Source: Halomonas sp.
GTDB lineage: Bacteria; Pseudomonadota; Gammaproteobacteria; Pseudomonadales; Halomonadaceae
Reading direction: 5' to 3'
Assembly: GCF_011050415.1 (NCBI RefSeq)
Contig: NZ_DRFS01000008.1
Span: forward strand, 1-64,000
Length of the DNA stretch: 64,000 bases
In this document: positions 8,808-17,501 of the stretch, piece by piece
Layout: every line of letters begins with the position of its first letter
Position numbering within the stretch: position 1 is the first letter of the stretch
Notes under the pieces: generated by a model
Databases searched by the model: none
What the model saw: only the letters and a program-made list of their open reading frames with translations
Told to the model about the DNA's origin: nothing
Translations under genes and position numbers: made by a program

Positions 8808-9725
8808 ATGGATCGTATTGATGCCATGAGAGCCTTCGTCAACGTAGTTAGCGAAGGAACCTTCACCCAGGCCGCCGAGCGACTTGAAATGTCGCCTCAA
8901 CTCGTTAGTAAATATGTATCTCAGTTGGAAGAGCGCCTTGGGGTGCGACTTTTGAACCGCACAACCCGAAAAGTGCATCTCACAGAAGCGGGCATTCGTT
9001 ACTTTGAGCATGCCCAGCAGGTGCTTGACGACATTGACGATATGGACAGTCAGCTCAATGACTTGCAAGAAGGTGCTCGGGGTCGTTTGCGAATCAGCGC
9101 CCCTGTTTCCTTCGCGACACTGCACTTAGCGCCACTGCTTGCTGAGTTTCAACAGGCACACCCAGCCGTTAGCATTGACTTACAGTTGAACGATAGAAAA
9201 GTGGATATCGTAGAGGAGGGGTTTGATATCGCTTTACGCATTGGCCATTTGAAAAGCTCTTCTCTCATCGCTAAGTTTATTGCCCCCGTGCGGCTGGTAA
9301 TATGCGCCTCGCCTGACTATTTAGCCCGCCATGGCACACCTAAAAGCCCCAGTGAACTGAAAAAACATCGATATCTGCGTTACAGCTATATGGAGCATGA
9401 TATGGGATTGCCCGCCACAGAGTGGCTCCCCACTACTGGGCGACATCAAGAGGGAGACTTAATCAGTAATAATGGCGATGTGTTGATCAAAGCAGCTATT
9501 CAGGGGGCTGGCATTGCCATTCAACCTACCTTTATTTCCGGCGAGGCGATTGCCAAGGGCAGCCTCAAAGTGATTCTCCCTGAGTGCGAACCCGCCCCTT
9601 TAGGTCTTTATGCTGTTTATGCACACCGCAAATTATTGGCAAGTAAGGTACGGTGCTTTATCGACTTTTTAGACGGCTATTTCGGAGACCCTCCGTACTG
9701 GGATAACTTCGAATGTGGGGAGTAA
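8808..9725 (+). CDS. LysR-family regulator, divergent from the DoxX/GST/dioxygenase unit
   Basis: A 305-aa LysR protein starting MDRIDAMRAFVNVVSEGTF with helix-turn-helix LEMSPQLVSKYVSQLEERLGVRLLNRTTR. It belongs to the large CrgA-like branch of LysR factors. The ATG has TAGGGAAACGA before it. The gene is divergent from doxX with 160 bp between, so it probably controls that unit, perhaps in response to quinones or electrophilic aromatics. It is not of the YhaJ subtype by its N-terminus, although YhaJ plays the analogous role in E. coli. Confidence 0.85.
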   Translation: MDRIDAMRAFVNVVSEGTFTQAAERLEMSPQLVSKYVSQLEERLGVRLLNRTTRKVHLTEAGIRYFEHAQQVLDDIDDMDSQLNDLQEGARGRLRISAPVSFATLHLAPLLAEFQQAHPAVSIDLQLNDRKVDIVEEGFDIALRIGHLKSSSLIAKFIAPVRLVICASPDYLARHGTPKSPSELKKHRYLRYSYMEHDMGLPATEWLPTTGRHQEGDLISNNGDVLIKAAIQGAGIAIQPTFISGEAIAKGSLKVILPECEPAPLGLYAVYAHRKLLASKVRCFIDFLDGYFGDPPYWDNFECGE

Positions 9726-9971
9726 ATCTCGTTTAACAGTTATCGCTTTTATGTAATGTGCATATAAGGTCGACCCACAATACGGCTATGTCATTTTCAA
9801 TGACGTAACCATGGAAAACTGGGCAATTTCCGATGAGTTTTTTTGCTGCATCGCTCAGAAAATTGAGCTAGATCACCTACCTCTACCGCTCACACCGTTG
9901 TCAGCCTTCACCCAAGCTGTTGTGTTGAAAAACGCAACGGTTTGCTTTTGTTGGCGTCCGAGCAGCCGATT

Positions 9972-10862
9972 TTACTCAAATATATCTACTGCCATTTGAA
10001 TAAAATTATTAAGCACAGGAGATACATTGCCTGCGCGCCACGCTAGCCATAGCGGCATATCACAGGTGGTTAACTCCTCCAGTTCAATAAAACAGATACC
10101 GGGCATGGGATGGCTACAGCTGGCAGCCGGTACAATGGACACACCCAACCCTGCGGCCACCATACTAAGAATGGTGATGTTATCGGCGCCATACTGCACT
10201 ACGCGGGGCTCGAAATTTAGACGTGAAAAATGCGCGACCATTCGATCGTAATAGACCGGCGAGATCCCACGGTATCCCCATACAAACTCAGTCTCTGCAA
10301 GCTCCACCAGACGTGTTGGCGGCGATTGCGCCCAATATGAGTTGACGGGCACGGCAAGGATCAGATGGTCACGCTGCAAAAGGTGGGCCTTAATGCCTGA
10401 GGGCGTATGGTCATCATGATAAATAATACCTGCATCGAGCCCTCCCTGATTCAGCTTCTCCAACTGCGGACCGGAAAGTAACGTAAAGACATCCAGTGCC
10501 ACATGAGGGTAACGACCACGATAGCCGCCCATGAGCTTGGCCACTTCTGGCACCCATAGATGCGTCACAGTGACACCAAGACTAAGCTTCCCGGTTTGGC
10601 CACGGCCCATCGCCAGCAGACGCGCCTTGATGTCTGCACGATCGTCAATGAGTCGGGTGGCCTCGCTATAAAGCGTTCGACCTGCCACGGTCAATCGAAC
10701 ACCACGAGCGTGACGATCAAGAAGCTGTGTACCAACATCGTCTTCCAGTAGCCGCATCTGCCGTGTCAGCGCAGGTTGAGCAACATGCACTTTGCGGCTA
10801 GCGGCAGAAATCGATCCTGTCTCTACCACGGCAATAAAGTACTCCAGTTGGCGAAACTCCAT
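9972..10862 (-). CDS. LysR-family regulator, divergent from the SSS transporter operon
   Basis: A 296-aa LysR protein beginning MEFRQLEYFIAVVETGSISAASRKVHVAQPALTRQMR, the CbbR/NAC-like N-terminal type. The ATG at 10862 is preferred over an upstream TTG at 10889 because it starts at the conserved MEFRQL. The divergent 200-bp region faces the DUF3311-symporter-amidohydrolase operon, the likely target. The effector is unknown. Confidence 0.84.
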   Translation of the reverse strand: MEFRQLEYFIAVVETGSISAASRKVHVAQPALTRQMRLLEDDVGTQLLDRHARGVRLTVAGRTLYSEATRLIDDRADIKARLLAMGRGQTGKLSLGVTVTHLWVPEVAKLMGGYRGRYPHVALDVFTLLSGPQLEKLNQGGLDAGIIYHDDHTPSGIKAHLLQRDHLILAVPVNSYWAQSPPTRLVELAETEFVWGYRGISPVYYDRMVAHFSRLNFEPRVVQYGADNITILSMVAAGLGVSIVPAASCSHPMPGICFIELEELTTCDMPLWLAWRAGNVSPVLNNFIQMAVDIFE

Positions 10863-11063
10863 GGACTGAAACACCTCACAAATACTCAAGAACCCTCATT
10901 CAGGGACAGTTCACCATTACTACCAACACTTACGACCATACCGGCTTTCCATACCCATATGACATGGCTAGCATCTAAAATCTATATTTTTGGTATCTCT
11001 ATCCTTGTTTCATAGTGAATGAACACTTCATAACAAGACTCGCCATGGCGAGCAGGAAACCCT

Positions 11064-11276
11064 ATGAACAAGACCTATCACCTTCTAACGGGGTTGCACT
11101 TTGCCGTGTGCACCCTAGCGATGATCTGGCCCGGCGCACTGATCGCTAATCGTATCGAACCTACCGTGCTTGGGCTGCCCTTTCTATTTTTCTGGTACAT
11201 CCTCTGGATGCTGATTCTATTTGTCGGCATGTGGGTGGCTTTTGTGATTCGCCACAGAGGTGGTCGCCATGAATGA
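11064..11276 (+). CDS. DUF3311 small membrane protein
   Basis: A 70-aa protein with two transmembrane helices (GLHFAVCTLAMIWPGALIA and LPFLFFWYILWMLILFVGMW) of the DUF3311 type that is regularly encoded just before sodium/solute symporters. ATG at 11064 with AGGAAACCCT upstream. It overlaps the symporter gene by 8 nt (ATGAATGA), indicating translational coupling and probably a shared transport complex or a stability role. Confidence 0.8.
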   Translation: MNKTYHLLTGLHFAVCTLAMIWPGALIANRIEPTVLGLPFLFFWYILWMLILFVGMWVAFVIRHRGGRHE

Positions 11277-12726
11277 TTCGATCATTGTCGTCGGCATCAC
11301 CTTAACCTATCTCGTTCTGGTGCTATGGGTGGGGCTCCGCGCTCGCGGTCAGGAAAATTCAAGCTTGGAGGGTTATGTAGCGGGAGGCCGCCATGTGGGC
11401 GTGGTGATCCTGTTCTTCATCCTCGGTGCCGAAATCTTCTCCGCCTTTGCATTCCTGGGTGCACCGGGCTGGAGCTACCAGCACGGTGCACCAGCCTTCT
11501 ATATTCTGGCTTACCTGTCGCTAATACCCATCACTATTTGGGCCATGGGGCCGAGAGTAGCCAAATTAGGTCGTGAACGGGGTTATCTCACTCAAGGCGA
11601 TATGATTGCCGATCACTACCAAAGCAAAACGCTGGGTATGCTGGCCGGGGTGATCGGCGTGCTAGCGCTGGTGCCCTACCTTACTATCCAGATTGCCGGT
11701 GCTGGCTTACTGTTTCAGGCGGCTACTGATGGCCTGATTCCCTTCTGGCTAGGTGCATTGCTGGCCTTCCTGGTAGTCGCTGCCTACGTCTTCTGCAGTG
11801 GTCTGAACGGCATTGGCTGGACCAACCTACTCCAAGGCATCATGATGATAGTTATCGCGTGGTTCCTGGGACTGTCGATCTCTGAGCGCCTCTACGGCGG
11901 CGTGGGCGAGATGTTCAGCCAGATCCAGTTAACCATGCCTGAATACCTGACCATGCCTGGGGCCACCGGCATGAACTGGGGCTACTTCAGCACCGCGGTA
12001 CTGGTCAGCGCATTCGGCGGTGCCATGTGGCCGCATCTGTTTATGAAGTTCTACTCTGCTGATAGCGGCAAAACGCTGCGCAAAGTCAGTGTCTTTTACC
12101 CGCTCTACGCCTACCTGCTGGTGCCGCTGCTGTTTATCGGCTTTGCTGGCATCTTGACCTTCTCCGATTCTCCTTTAGAGCGCTCTGATACGGTGCTCCT
12201 ACGCATGGTGATGGACGTGGCCAACTTCTCGCCCTGGGTGATCGGTTTGATGCTCTCTGGCGCACTGGCCGCCGCCATGTCTACTGGCGCTAATCTAGCC
12301 CATACCGCTGCTGTGGTGTTGGTGCGTGATGTGCTCGGTCCCACCATGATGAAAGGCGCCAGCGAGAAGGCAGTCGTCAGCACAACACGCTGGAGCGTGC
12401 TCGGCCTCTCACTGATTGCTTACCTGTTCGCGCTGGCCAACCCGTCATCGCTGGTACTACTCCTGCTCGGCGCTTATGGATTGATTGTCCAGCTGTTCCC
12501 GATGGTGATTGGCGCACTGTTTATGCCACAGCTACGCCGTGCCAGCGTTATGGCGGGTGCCCTGCTCGGCAGCCTGGCTTACTTGGTGATGGAATTCGCT
12601 TGGAGCTCTCCACTTGGCTGGCACGCAGGCGTCTGGGCGATGCTGCTCAACGTTGGCGTTGTGACGACCTGTCAATTGCTCGTCAAGCCCACTCTTGCTG
12701 ACCCCACACCTACCCACCCTCAATGA
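11269..12726 (+). CDS. Sodium:solute symporter (SSS family)
   Basis: A 485-aa membrane protein with about 13 hydrophobic segments, typical of the SSS/SLC5 family (for example LEGYVAGGRHVGVVILFFILGAEIFSAFAFLGAPGW and the FSPWVIGLMLSGALAAAMSTGANL stretch forming the Na+ site). The start at the ATG at 11269, with GAGGTGG upstream, is preferred over the GTG at 11260. It is coupled to DUF3311 and followed 16 bp later by an M20 amidohydrolase, so the imported solute is probably the hydrolase substrate. The solute cannot be read from sequence. Confidence 0.88.
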   Translation: MNDSIIVVGITLTYLVLVLWVGLRARGQENSSLEGYVAGGRHVGVVILFFILGAEIFSAFAFLGAPGWSYQHGAPAFYILAYLSLIPITIWAMGPRVAKLGRERGYLTQGDMIADHYQSKTLGMLAGVIGVLALVPYLTIQIAGAGLLFQAATDGLIPFWLGALLAFLVVAAYVFCSGLNGIGWTNLLQGIMMIVIAWFLGLSISERLYGGVGEMFSQIQLTMPEYLTMPGATGMNWGYFSTAVLVSAFGGAMWPHLFMKFYSADSGKTLRKVSVFYPLYAYLLVPLLFIGFAGILTFSDSPLERSDTVLLRMVMDVANFSPWVIGLMLSGALAAAMSTGANLAHTAAVVLVRDVLGPTMMKGASEKAVVSTTRWSVLGLSLIAYLFALANPSSLVLLLLGAYGLIVQLFPMVIGALFMPQLRRASVMAGALLGSLAYLVMEFAWSSPLGWHAGVWAMLLNVGVVTTCQLLVKPTLADPTPTHPQ

Positions 12727-12742
12727 GAGCCTGGAGAAAAGT

Positions 12743-14044
12743 ATGATTACCCAGACCGATCGATTTAATTTTAAGGGTGCCATTGCCACTCATGTAGATG
12801 CGGCATTCGAAGATGTCCAATCACTCTACCGTCAATTGCATCAGACCCCCGAGTTGCCCTTTCAGGAGTATAAGACGAGTGCGCGACTCGCCGACGCTTT
12901 GGAAAATTTCGGCTATGAGGTGTCCCGCAACATTGGCGGCACGGGTGTCGTGGCCGTGCTACGTAATGGCGAAGGCCCCACCGTCATGCTGCGCGGCGAC
13001 ATGGATGCGCTACCCATCAAGGAAGAAACAGGGCTAGAGTTTGCCAGCAGTGAAACCGCTGTGGCTGAAAATGGCGAAACTGTGCCGTTGATGCATGCCT
13101 GCGGCCACGACCTACACAGCAGCTGTATTGTCGGCGCCGCTGCGGTCATGGCGGGACTGAAAGAGCAATGGTCCGGCACATTGATGCTGATCTGCCAGCC
13201 TGCAGAGGAAATTTTTGGCGGTGCCCAAGCGATGCTTGATGACGACCTTTATGGGCGCTTCTCTCGCCCAGACATCATTCTTGGCCAACACAACATGCCC
13301 GCTCTCGCAGGCACTATCGGCCACCGCGAAGGTAGTACTATGGCCGCCTGCACCAACTTGGCGGTCACTATACATGGTAACGGGGGCCACGGCTCCATGC
13401 CCGCTCAAACGGTGGATCCGGTAGTTATTGCTGCACATGTGGTCACCCGCCTGCAAAGTATCGTGTCCCGGGAAGTGCCACCTGAAGAAACCGTGGTGGT
13501 GACCGTTGGTAAACTCCACGCGGGAACCCAGGCCAATATCATCCCTCATTCGGCAGAGCTTGAGATTAATATCCGTAGCTTTGATGATGCACTGCATCGC
13601 CAAGTAGTGACGTCTATTGAGCGAATTATCCGCGCAGAATGCGAAGCGGGCCGCTCGCCCAAACTGCCGGAATTCCGAGTACTCAACGAGACTATCGCCC
13701 TGCACAACGACCCGATGGCGGTAGAGCATGTTCGCCAAGCTCACGCTGAGCATTTTGGTGGCGCCAACCTTTTTGCCATGCCACGCCTAAATGCCAGCGA
13801 GGATTTCCCGCTGTTCGGAAATGCCGAAGCAGGCGGTTTTAGCGGCGATGATATCCCTTACGTCTACTGGTTTATTGGAGCCACCCCTGCCGCGCGCTGG
13901 GCGGAAACCTTGGGAACAAGCGTCTCGCAGAAGATGCGCCACCTTGAAATGCCACACTCGCCCTACTATTTCCCGGGCAACGACGTGACATTACGCACTG
14001 GCATCGAAGCCATGACAGTAGGGGCTCTGGCATATCTAACCTAA
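12743..14044 (+). CDS. M20 family amidohydrolase (hippurate hydrolase/aminoacylase-like)
   Basis: A 433-aa metallo-amidohydrolase. Metal and catalytic motifs are RGDMDALPIKEETG, HACGHDLHSS, ICQPAEEIFGGA and NASEDFPLFG, as in HipO and IAA-amino acid hydrolases. The dimerisation domain lies between about residues 200 and 310. The start is ATG 12743 with GGAGAAAAGT upstream. It is the last gene of the LysR-controlled transporter operon and ends at a strong terminator. Hippurate or another N-aroyl amino acid is a reasonable guess given the benzoate genes nearby, but substrate choice in this family varies widely. Confidence 0.85.
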   Translation: MITQTDRFNFKGAIATHVDAAFEDVQSLYRQLHQTPELPFQEYKTSARLADALENFGYEVSRNIGGTGVVAVLRNGEGPTVMLRGDMDALPIKEETGLEFASSETAVAENGETVPLMHACGHDLHSSCIVGAAAVMAGLKEQWSGTLMLICQPAEEIFGGAQAMLDDDLYGRFSRPDIILGQHNMPALAGTIGHREGSTMAACTNLAVTIHGNGGHGSMPAQTVDPVVIAAHVVTRLQSIVSREVPPEETVVVTVGKLHAGTQANIIPHSAELEINIRSFDDALHRQVVTSIERIIRAECEAGRSPKLPEFRVLNETIALHNDPMAVEHVRQAHAEHFGGANLFAMPRLNASEDFPLFGNAEAGGFSGDDIPYVYWFIGATPAARWAETLGTSVSQKMRHLEMPHSPYYFPGNDVTLRTGIEAMTVGALAYLT

Positions 14045-14058
14045 AGTCGCCATAAACC

Positions 14059-14089
14059 AAAACGGCAGTGTTATTACCACTGCCGTTTT
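14059..14089. terminator. Bidirectional intrinsic terminator between M20 and NTF2-like genes
   Basis: A perfect 12-bp stem, AAAACGGCAGTG pairing with CACTGCCGTTTT, with loop TTATTAC. The A and T runs in the stem let it work in either direction. It sits between two convergent transcription units. Confidence 0.85.
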
Positions 14090-14117
14090 GCTCACATTGC
14101 CTACCCTGTCGAGTCGA

Positions 14118-14519
14118 CTACGGCCTGGCCCATGCCGCACGGCTACTGTGAGCAGCAGTCTTATTGGTGATTTTCCAAGTGCCTTGAACCTTGAGCAGTG
14201 CAATCACATCAACCCAAGAATCCTCAAGGTTTTCGCTATTATCAAAGCCTAACAGCACGCTGGCGACATCTCCGGCCTGGGTGATGGCGATAAAACGGCT
14301 CTTGACCGCTCGCTGGCTATTCGCCCAGCGCTCGAAGCGATCGCTGATCAAGTCAGTTGCCAATGCGCCCTCAGCGTCCAGAGCAAAAATCCACGCCTCT
14401 TTATGGAAGGCTTCCTGAAGCTTTTCCATACCGCCTTGAAAGCCATCCACATAAAGTTGCACAACGCGTTTGATCTCATCGATCTCAGGTGCATCACCCA
14501 CGACAGTGATATTCGTCAT
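14118..14519 (-). CDS. NTF2-like (SnoaL/lumazine-binding type) protein
   Basis: A 133-aa cytoplasmic protein of the NTF2-like fold: EIDEIKRVVQLYVDGFQGGMEKLQEAFH, then a beta-rich half ending VDVIALLKVQGTWKITNK. Such proteins act as small isomerases or ligand carriers or have unknown roles. It follows the BKACE gene by 38 bp on the same strand, so it belongs to that unit and may process the same substrate. No catalytic residue can be named with confidence. Confidence 0.72.
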   Translation of the reverse strand: MTNITVVGDAPEIDEIKRVVQLYVDGFQGGMEKLQEAFHKEAWIFALDAEGALATDLISDRFERWANSQRAVKSRFIAITQAGDVASVLLGFDNSENLEDSWVDVIALLKVQGTWKITNKTAAHSSRAAWARP

Positions 14520-14557
14520 CTCTTTACTCCTGCTTATTAATTGTCGGTTTTGTATTG

Positions 14558-15379
14558 TTATAACCCAAGCATCTCACGGGCCTGCTGCCAGGTAGCCACC
14601 GGGCGCTGGTACTTCTCGCACAGTGCTACGGTTCGCTCGACTAATGCCGCGTTGGAGGGCGCCAGTGTTTCGCTATCCAGGCGCACGTTATCTTCAAGAC
14701 CCGTACGGGTATGACCACCTGCAGCAATCGACCACTCGTTAAGTACGTATTGATTCGCACCAATACCTGCGCCACACCACTGAGCATCCGGCGCCAATCG
14801 CTTGAGCGTGTCGATATAGAAATCAAACGTTGGCTTGTCCGCTGGCATCGAATTCTTTACGCCCATGACAAACTGCACGTAAAGCGGCGTCTTTAGCTTG
14901 CCTTGCTTCGAAAGGTTCACCGCTTGGTGAATATGCGACAGGTCAAACGCTTCGATTTCAGGCTTTACGCCGTACTTCAGCATCTCATCGGCAAGCCACT
15001 CCACCAACTGCGGCGGATTCTCGTAAACGCGGTTGGGGAAGTTATTGGAACCTACCGAGAGGCTGGCCATATCAGGCTTCAGCGGCAGCATCCCGCCCCG
15101 GGCTTCTCCTGCACCCGAGCGCCCGCCAGTGGAGAGTTGAATGATCATGCCGGGGCAGTGCTTCTTGAGCCCTTCCATCAGGCGGCCAAACTTCTCTGGG
15201 TCGGATGAAGGCGTTTGATCATCGTTGCGTACGTGGCAGTGAGCGATGCTAGCGCCCGCTTCGAACGCCGCCTGAGTGCTTTCAATCTGCTCTTCCACCG
15301 TAATCGGCACGGCAGGGTTGTTCTCTTTGCGTGGCAGGCTGCCGGTAATGGCGACGCAAATAATGCAAGGCTGAGCCAT
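14558..15379 (-). CDS. BKACE family (DUF849) beta-keto acid cleavage enzyme
   Basis: A 273-aa zinc enzyme of the family typified by 3-keto-5-aminohexanoate cleavage enzyme, which uses acetyl-CoA to cleave beta-keto acids. It has the zinc motif HCHVRND near residue 48, the LSTGGRSG loop and the EIEAFDLSHIHQA region. The start at ATG 15379 (MAQPCIICVAI) has AGGAG about 7 nt upstream. It is downstream of a DASS transporter and upstream of the NTF2-like gene. Members differ in substrate (beta-ketoadipate-like, carnitine-derived, amino keto acids), so the real substrate is open. Confidence 0.85.
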   Translation of the reverse strand: MAQPCIICVAITGSLPRKENNPAVPITVEEQIESTQAAFEAGASIAHCHVRNDDQTPSSDPEKFGRLMEGLKKHCPGMIIQLSTGGRSGAGEARGGMLPLKPDMASLSVGSNNFPNRVYENPPQLVEWLADEMLKYGVKPEIEAFDLSHIHQAVNLSKQGKLKTPLYVQFVMGVKNSMPADKPTFDFYIDTLKRLAPDAQWCGAGIGANQYVLNEWSIAAGGHTRTGLEDNVRLDSETLAPSNAALVERTVALCEKYQRPVATWQQAREMLGL

Positions 15380-15397
15380 AGAAAACTCCTTTATTCT

Positions 15398-15427
15398 TAT
15401 TGCGAACACTAATTTGTATTGCGAACA
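15398..15427. promoter_or_regulatory. Direct repeat TATTGCGAACA x2 upstream of the BKACE gene
   Basis: Two exact 11-nt copies start at 15398 and 15417, a 19-bp period, 19-48 bp upstream of the BKACE start. Repeats on one helix face just before a start site suggest an operator. The half-site (TTCGC when read along the gene) resembles that upstream of the TRAP genes at 62259-62284. Confidence 0.4.
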
Positions 15428-15491
15428 AAATAGAACGGTTATTTGCCACCGTCAAATCGAAATCGTTTCCAGTGACGCTTGCAGCTCCAGC

Positions 15492-16994
15492 TTAAAAAGA
15501 GACATCGAATACCAGGGGGACGATGGTGTAGAGCGAGACCATAATCACCAGTAAGCCGATAACGTTGAGCCAGATACCTGCACGGATCATGCTCTTGATC
15601 GGAAGATCCCCTGTTGCGAAAGCCACCGCATTGGAAGGTGTTGCCACTGGCAACATAAAGGCGCAGCTCACAGCAAAGGTAACCACGATGGTCATCAAGA
15701 AAGGTTCAATACCCAGCCCCATGGCAATAGAGCCCATAATCGGGAAGAAGGCAGCCGCGGTCGCCGTGTTGCTGGTTAGCTCGGTCAATAGGATGATCAC
15801 GATAGCGGTGATGGCTAGAATCAAAATTGGCGGTAGGCCCGACAGTCCCGAGACGCTCTCGCCAACCCAGGCACTCAAACCCGTGGCGGTGAACTGGGCT
15901 GAAAGTGTTAGGCCACCGCCAAATAGAATCAGTACTCCCCAAGGCACGTCCCGGGTAGCCGACCATGCCAGCAACGCCCCTTTTCCTTTAGAGGCAGGAA
16001 ACACAAACATCAGAATCGCCGCGAGGATCGCCACACTGGTGTCGTTGATGTTAGCCAACCAAGGCAGCGCACCCTGCACGACAGGAATTCTCGCAATTAA
16101 TGGCACGAAGACCCAGCAGAACACTGCCCCGGCAAAGACCATCAACACACGCGACTCTTCAGGCGATAGACGGCCCATCCCCTTGAGTTCTGTCTCGATC
16201 ATCGCCCGGCCGCCCTGAATGTTCTCGACTTCCGAGCGGAACACCAGTTTGCTAAGCACGAGCCAAGCCAGCATCAGCATGGTGAATGAGAAAGGCACTC
16301 CCACTAACATCCAGTGGCCAAAGCCGATGCTAAGCCCATGCGTGTCTTCCATGTACGCGCGCATTAACGCCATCGGCGGCTGGCCGATCAACGTCGCCAT
16401 GGAGCCGATGGTGATGGCATAGGCAATACCCAGTAGCACAGCGGCAGAAAACTTCGGTGTGTCGTCACCATTACCCAGTGACTTTACTAGCGCGATGATC
16501 GAGCCTCCGATCGGTACCATAATCACTGCGGTGGCGGTATTGCTGACCCACATGGTGATAAACCAGCTTGCGAACATCAGACCGAAGACGATTTGAGCCG
16601 GTTTGGTGCCCACGGTAAGGACCGTTAGTAGCGCGAAGCGGCGATGTAAATTCCAACGCTGCGTTGCCAAACCTAGCAACACACCCCCCAACACTAGAAA
16701 GACAATGCTGTGGGCATAGGGTGAGGCGGTCTCACCGACCGAGGCAATATCGAAAAAAGGGAACAGGACGAGTGGCAGCAGCGATGTAACCGGAATGGGA
16801 ATCGCCTCGGTCATCCACCAAGTGGCCATCAGCATCGCTATGCCCGCCACTAGACGAGCATTGAAGGCCAGCGTTTCGGGCAACAGAAAGAAAACACACA
16901 GGCTTATTAGGATGCCCAGCACAAGAGAAACCGGCTTAAAAGCCGAGGCTTCCGCGTAGGACGTTTGCTCAACAGACCTAGTGGTTTGCGGCAT
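15492..16994 (-). CDS. DASS (SLC13) family anion:Na+ symporter
   Basis: A 500-aa membrane protein with about 12-14 hydrophobic segments and the DASS signatures TWWMTEAIPIPVTSLLPL near residue 60 and VTFAVSCAFMLPVATPSNAVAFATGDL near the C-terminus. These transporters import di- or tricarboxylates with Na+. Start at 16994 (MPQTTRSVEQ), because AGGTAA lies 8-9 nt upstream; the in-frame ATG at 17009 lacks a site. It is the first gene of the unit with BKACE and the NTF2-like gene. Its first 34 codons and leader are also present as a relic at 38922-39106. Confidence 0.88.
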   Translation of the reverse strand: MPQTTRSVEQTSYAEASAFKPVSLVLGILISLCVFFLLPETLAFNARLVAGIAMLMATWWMTEAIPIPVTSLLPLVLFPFFDIASVGETASPYAHSIVFLVLGGVLLGLATQRWNLHRRFALLTVLTVGTKPAQIVFGLMFASWFITMWVSNTATAVIMVPIGGSIIALVKSLGNGDDTPKFSAAVLLGIAYAITIGSMATLIGQPPMALMRAYMEDTHGLSIGFGHWMLVGVPFSFTMLMLAWLVLSKLVFRSEVENIQGGRAMIETELKGMGRLSPEESRVLMVFAGAVFCWVFVPLIARIPVVQGALPWLANINDTSVAILAAILMFVFPASKGKGALLAWSATRDVPWGVLILFGGGLTLSAQFTATGLSAWVGESVSGLSGLPPILILAITAIVIILLTELTSNTATAAAFFPIMGSIAMGLGIEPFLMTIVVTFAVSCAFMLPVATPSNAVAFATGDLPIKSMIRAGIWLNVIGLLVIMVSLYTIVPLVFDVSF

Positions 16995-17501
16995 GGTAAT
17001 TACCTGCATAGTAATAACAGTGTAGGTGAGTGTTACGGTTGAAGTGATGCGTTACCAATACCTCTCAGGTTGATACGCATACCTAATCGGGCAACATCTT
17101 GCGGACACATAAAATACTCAGAATCCATATAAATCAGTCGCTTAAAATATAATAAATAAACAATTAGCGAATCTACCATATAGGTATATTGCAGAGACTC
17201 TGGAATATACCTCTTGTTACTGTTCATTGCTTACGACTAATGGATGCTAAGGCCAGCCTGTTGATGAAGCCATGTGTCTTTAGCTTCTCCACTAAAAACT
17301 ACTAAGTCGCAAAGCGTAGACAAATTAGGGTAATACCTTGTTGTACGGCTTTCTCCATGTCTTCTTTTTTATGCTGGAAATAAAAGACAACATGTTGACA
17401 TAAAAACCATCGTAGCCTAATTTACACACAAGACTTTTAAAATAAAAGAAAGTAAAAAACGTGAATATATTTTAAAATAACAAATAATTTCAGGATTTTA
17501 T
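16995..17501. other. Divergent intergenic region between DASS and the CHC-CoA ligase gene
   Basis: About 500 bp, strongly A/T-rich from 17330 onward. It must hold the promoters for the leftward DASS unit and the rightward cyclohexanecarboxylate operon. The first 110 bp are duplicated near 39010-39106. No conserved reading frame is supported; the 64-codon frame at 17033-17227 is low-complexity. Confidence 0.55.

Noticed and set aside
8648..8866. N-terminal extension of the DoxX frame
   Set aside because: It would overlap the divergent promoter and the LysR start, and the ribosome-binding site and family N-terminus support the ATG at 8647.
9811..9999. 62-codon frame starting MENWAISDEFF between two LysR genes
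   Set aside because: The first residues recall transposase N-termini, but similarity stops at once, the frame overlaps the end of the LysR gene, and no repeats or partner sequence were found.
13112..13753. 213-codon frame opposite the M20 gene
   Set aside because: Antisense of the amidohydrolase gene with no domain of its own.
15565..16218. 217-codon frame opposite the DASS gene
   Set aside because: It is the antisense shadow of a well-supported membrane protein gene; composition follows the complement of that gene.
17033..17227. 64-codon frame upstream of the DASS gene
   Set aside because: A/T-rich, not family-like, and the duplicated copy of part of this region near 39010-39106 does not keep the frame.
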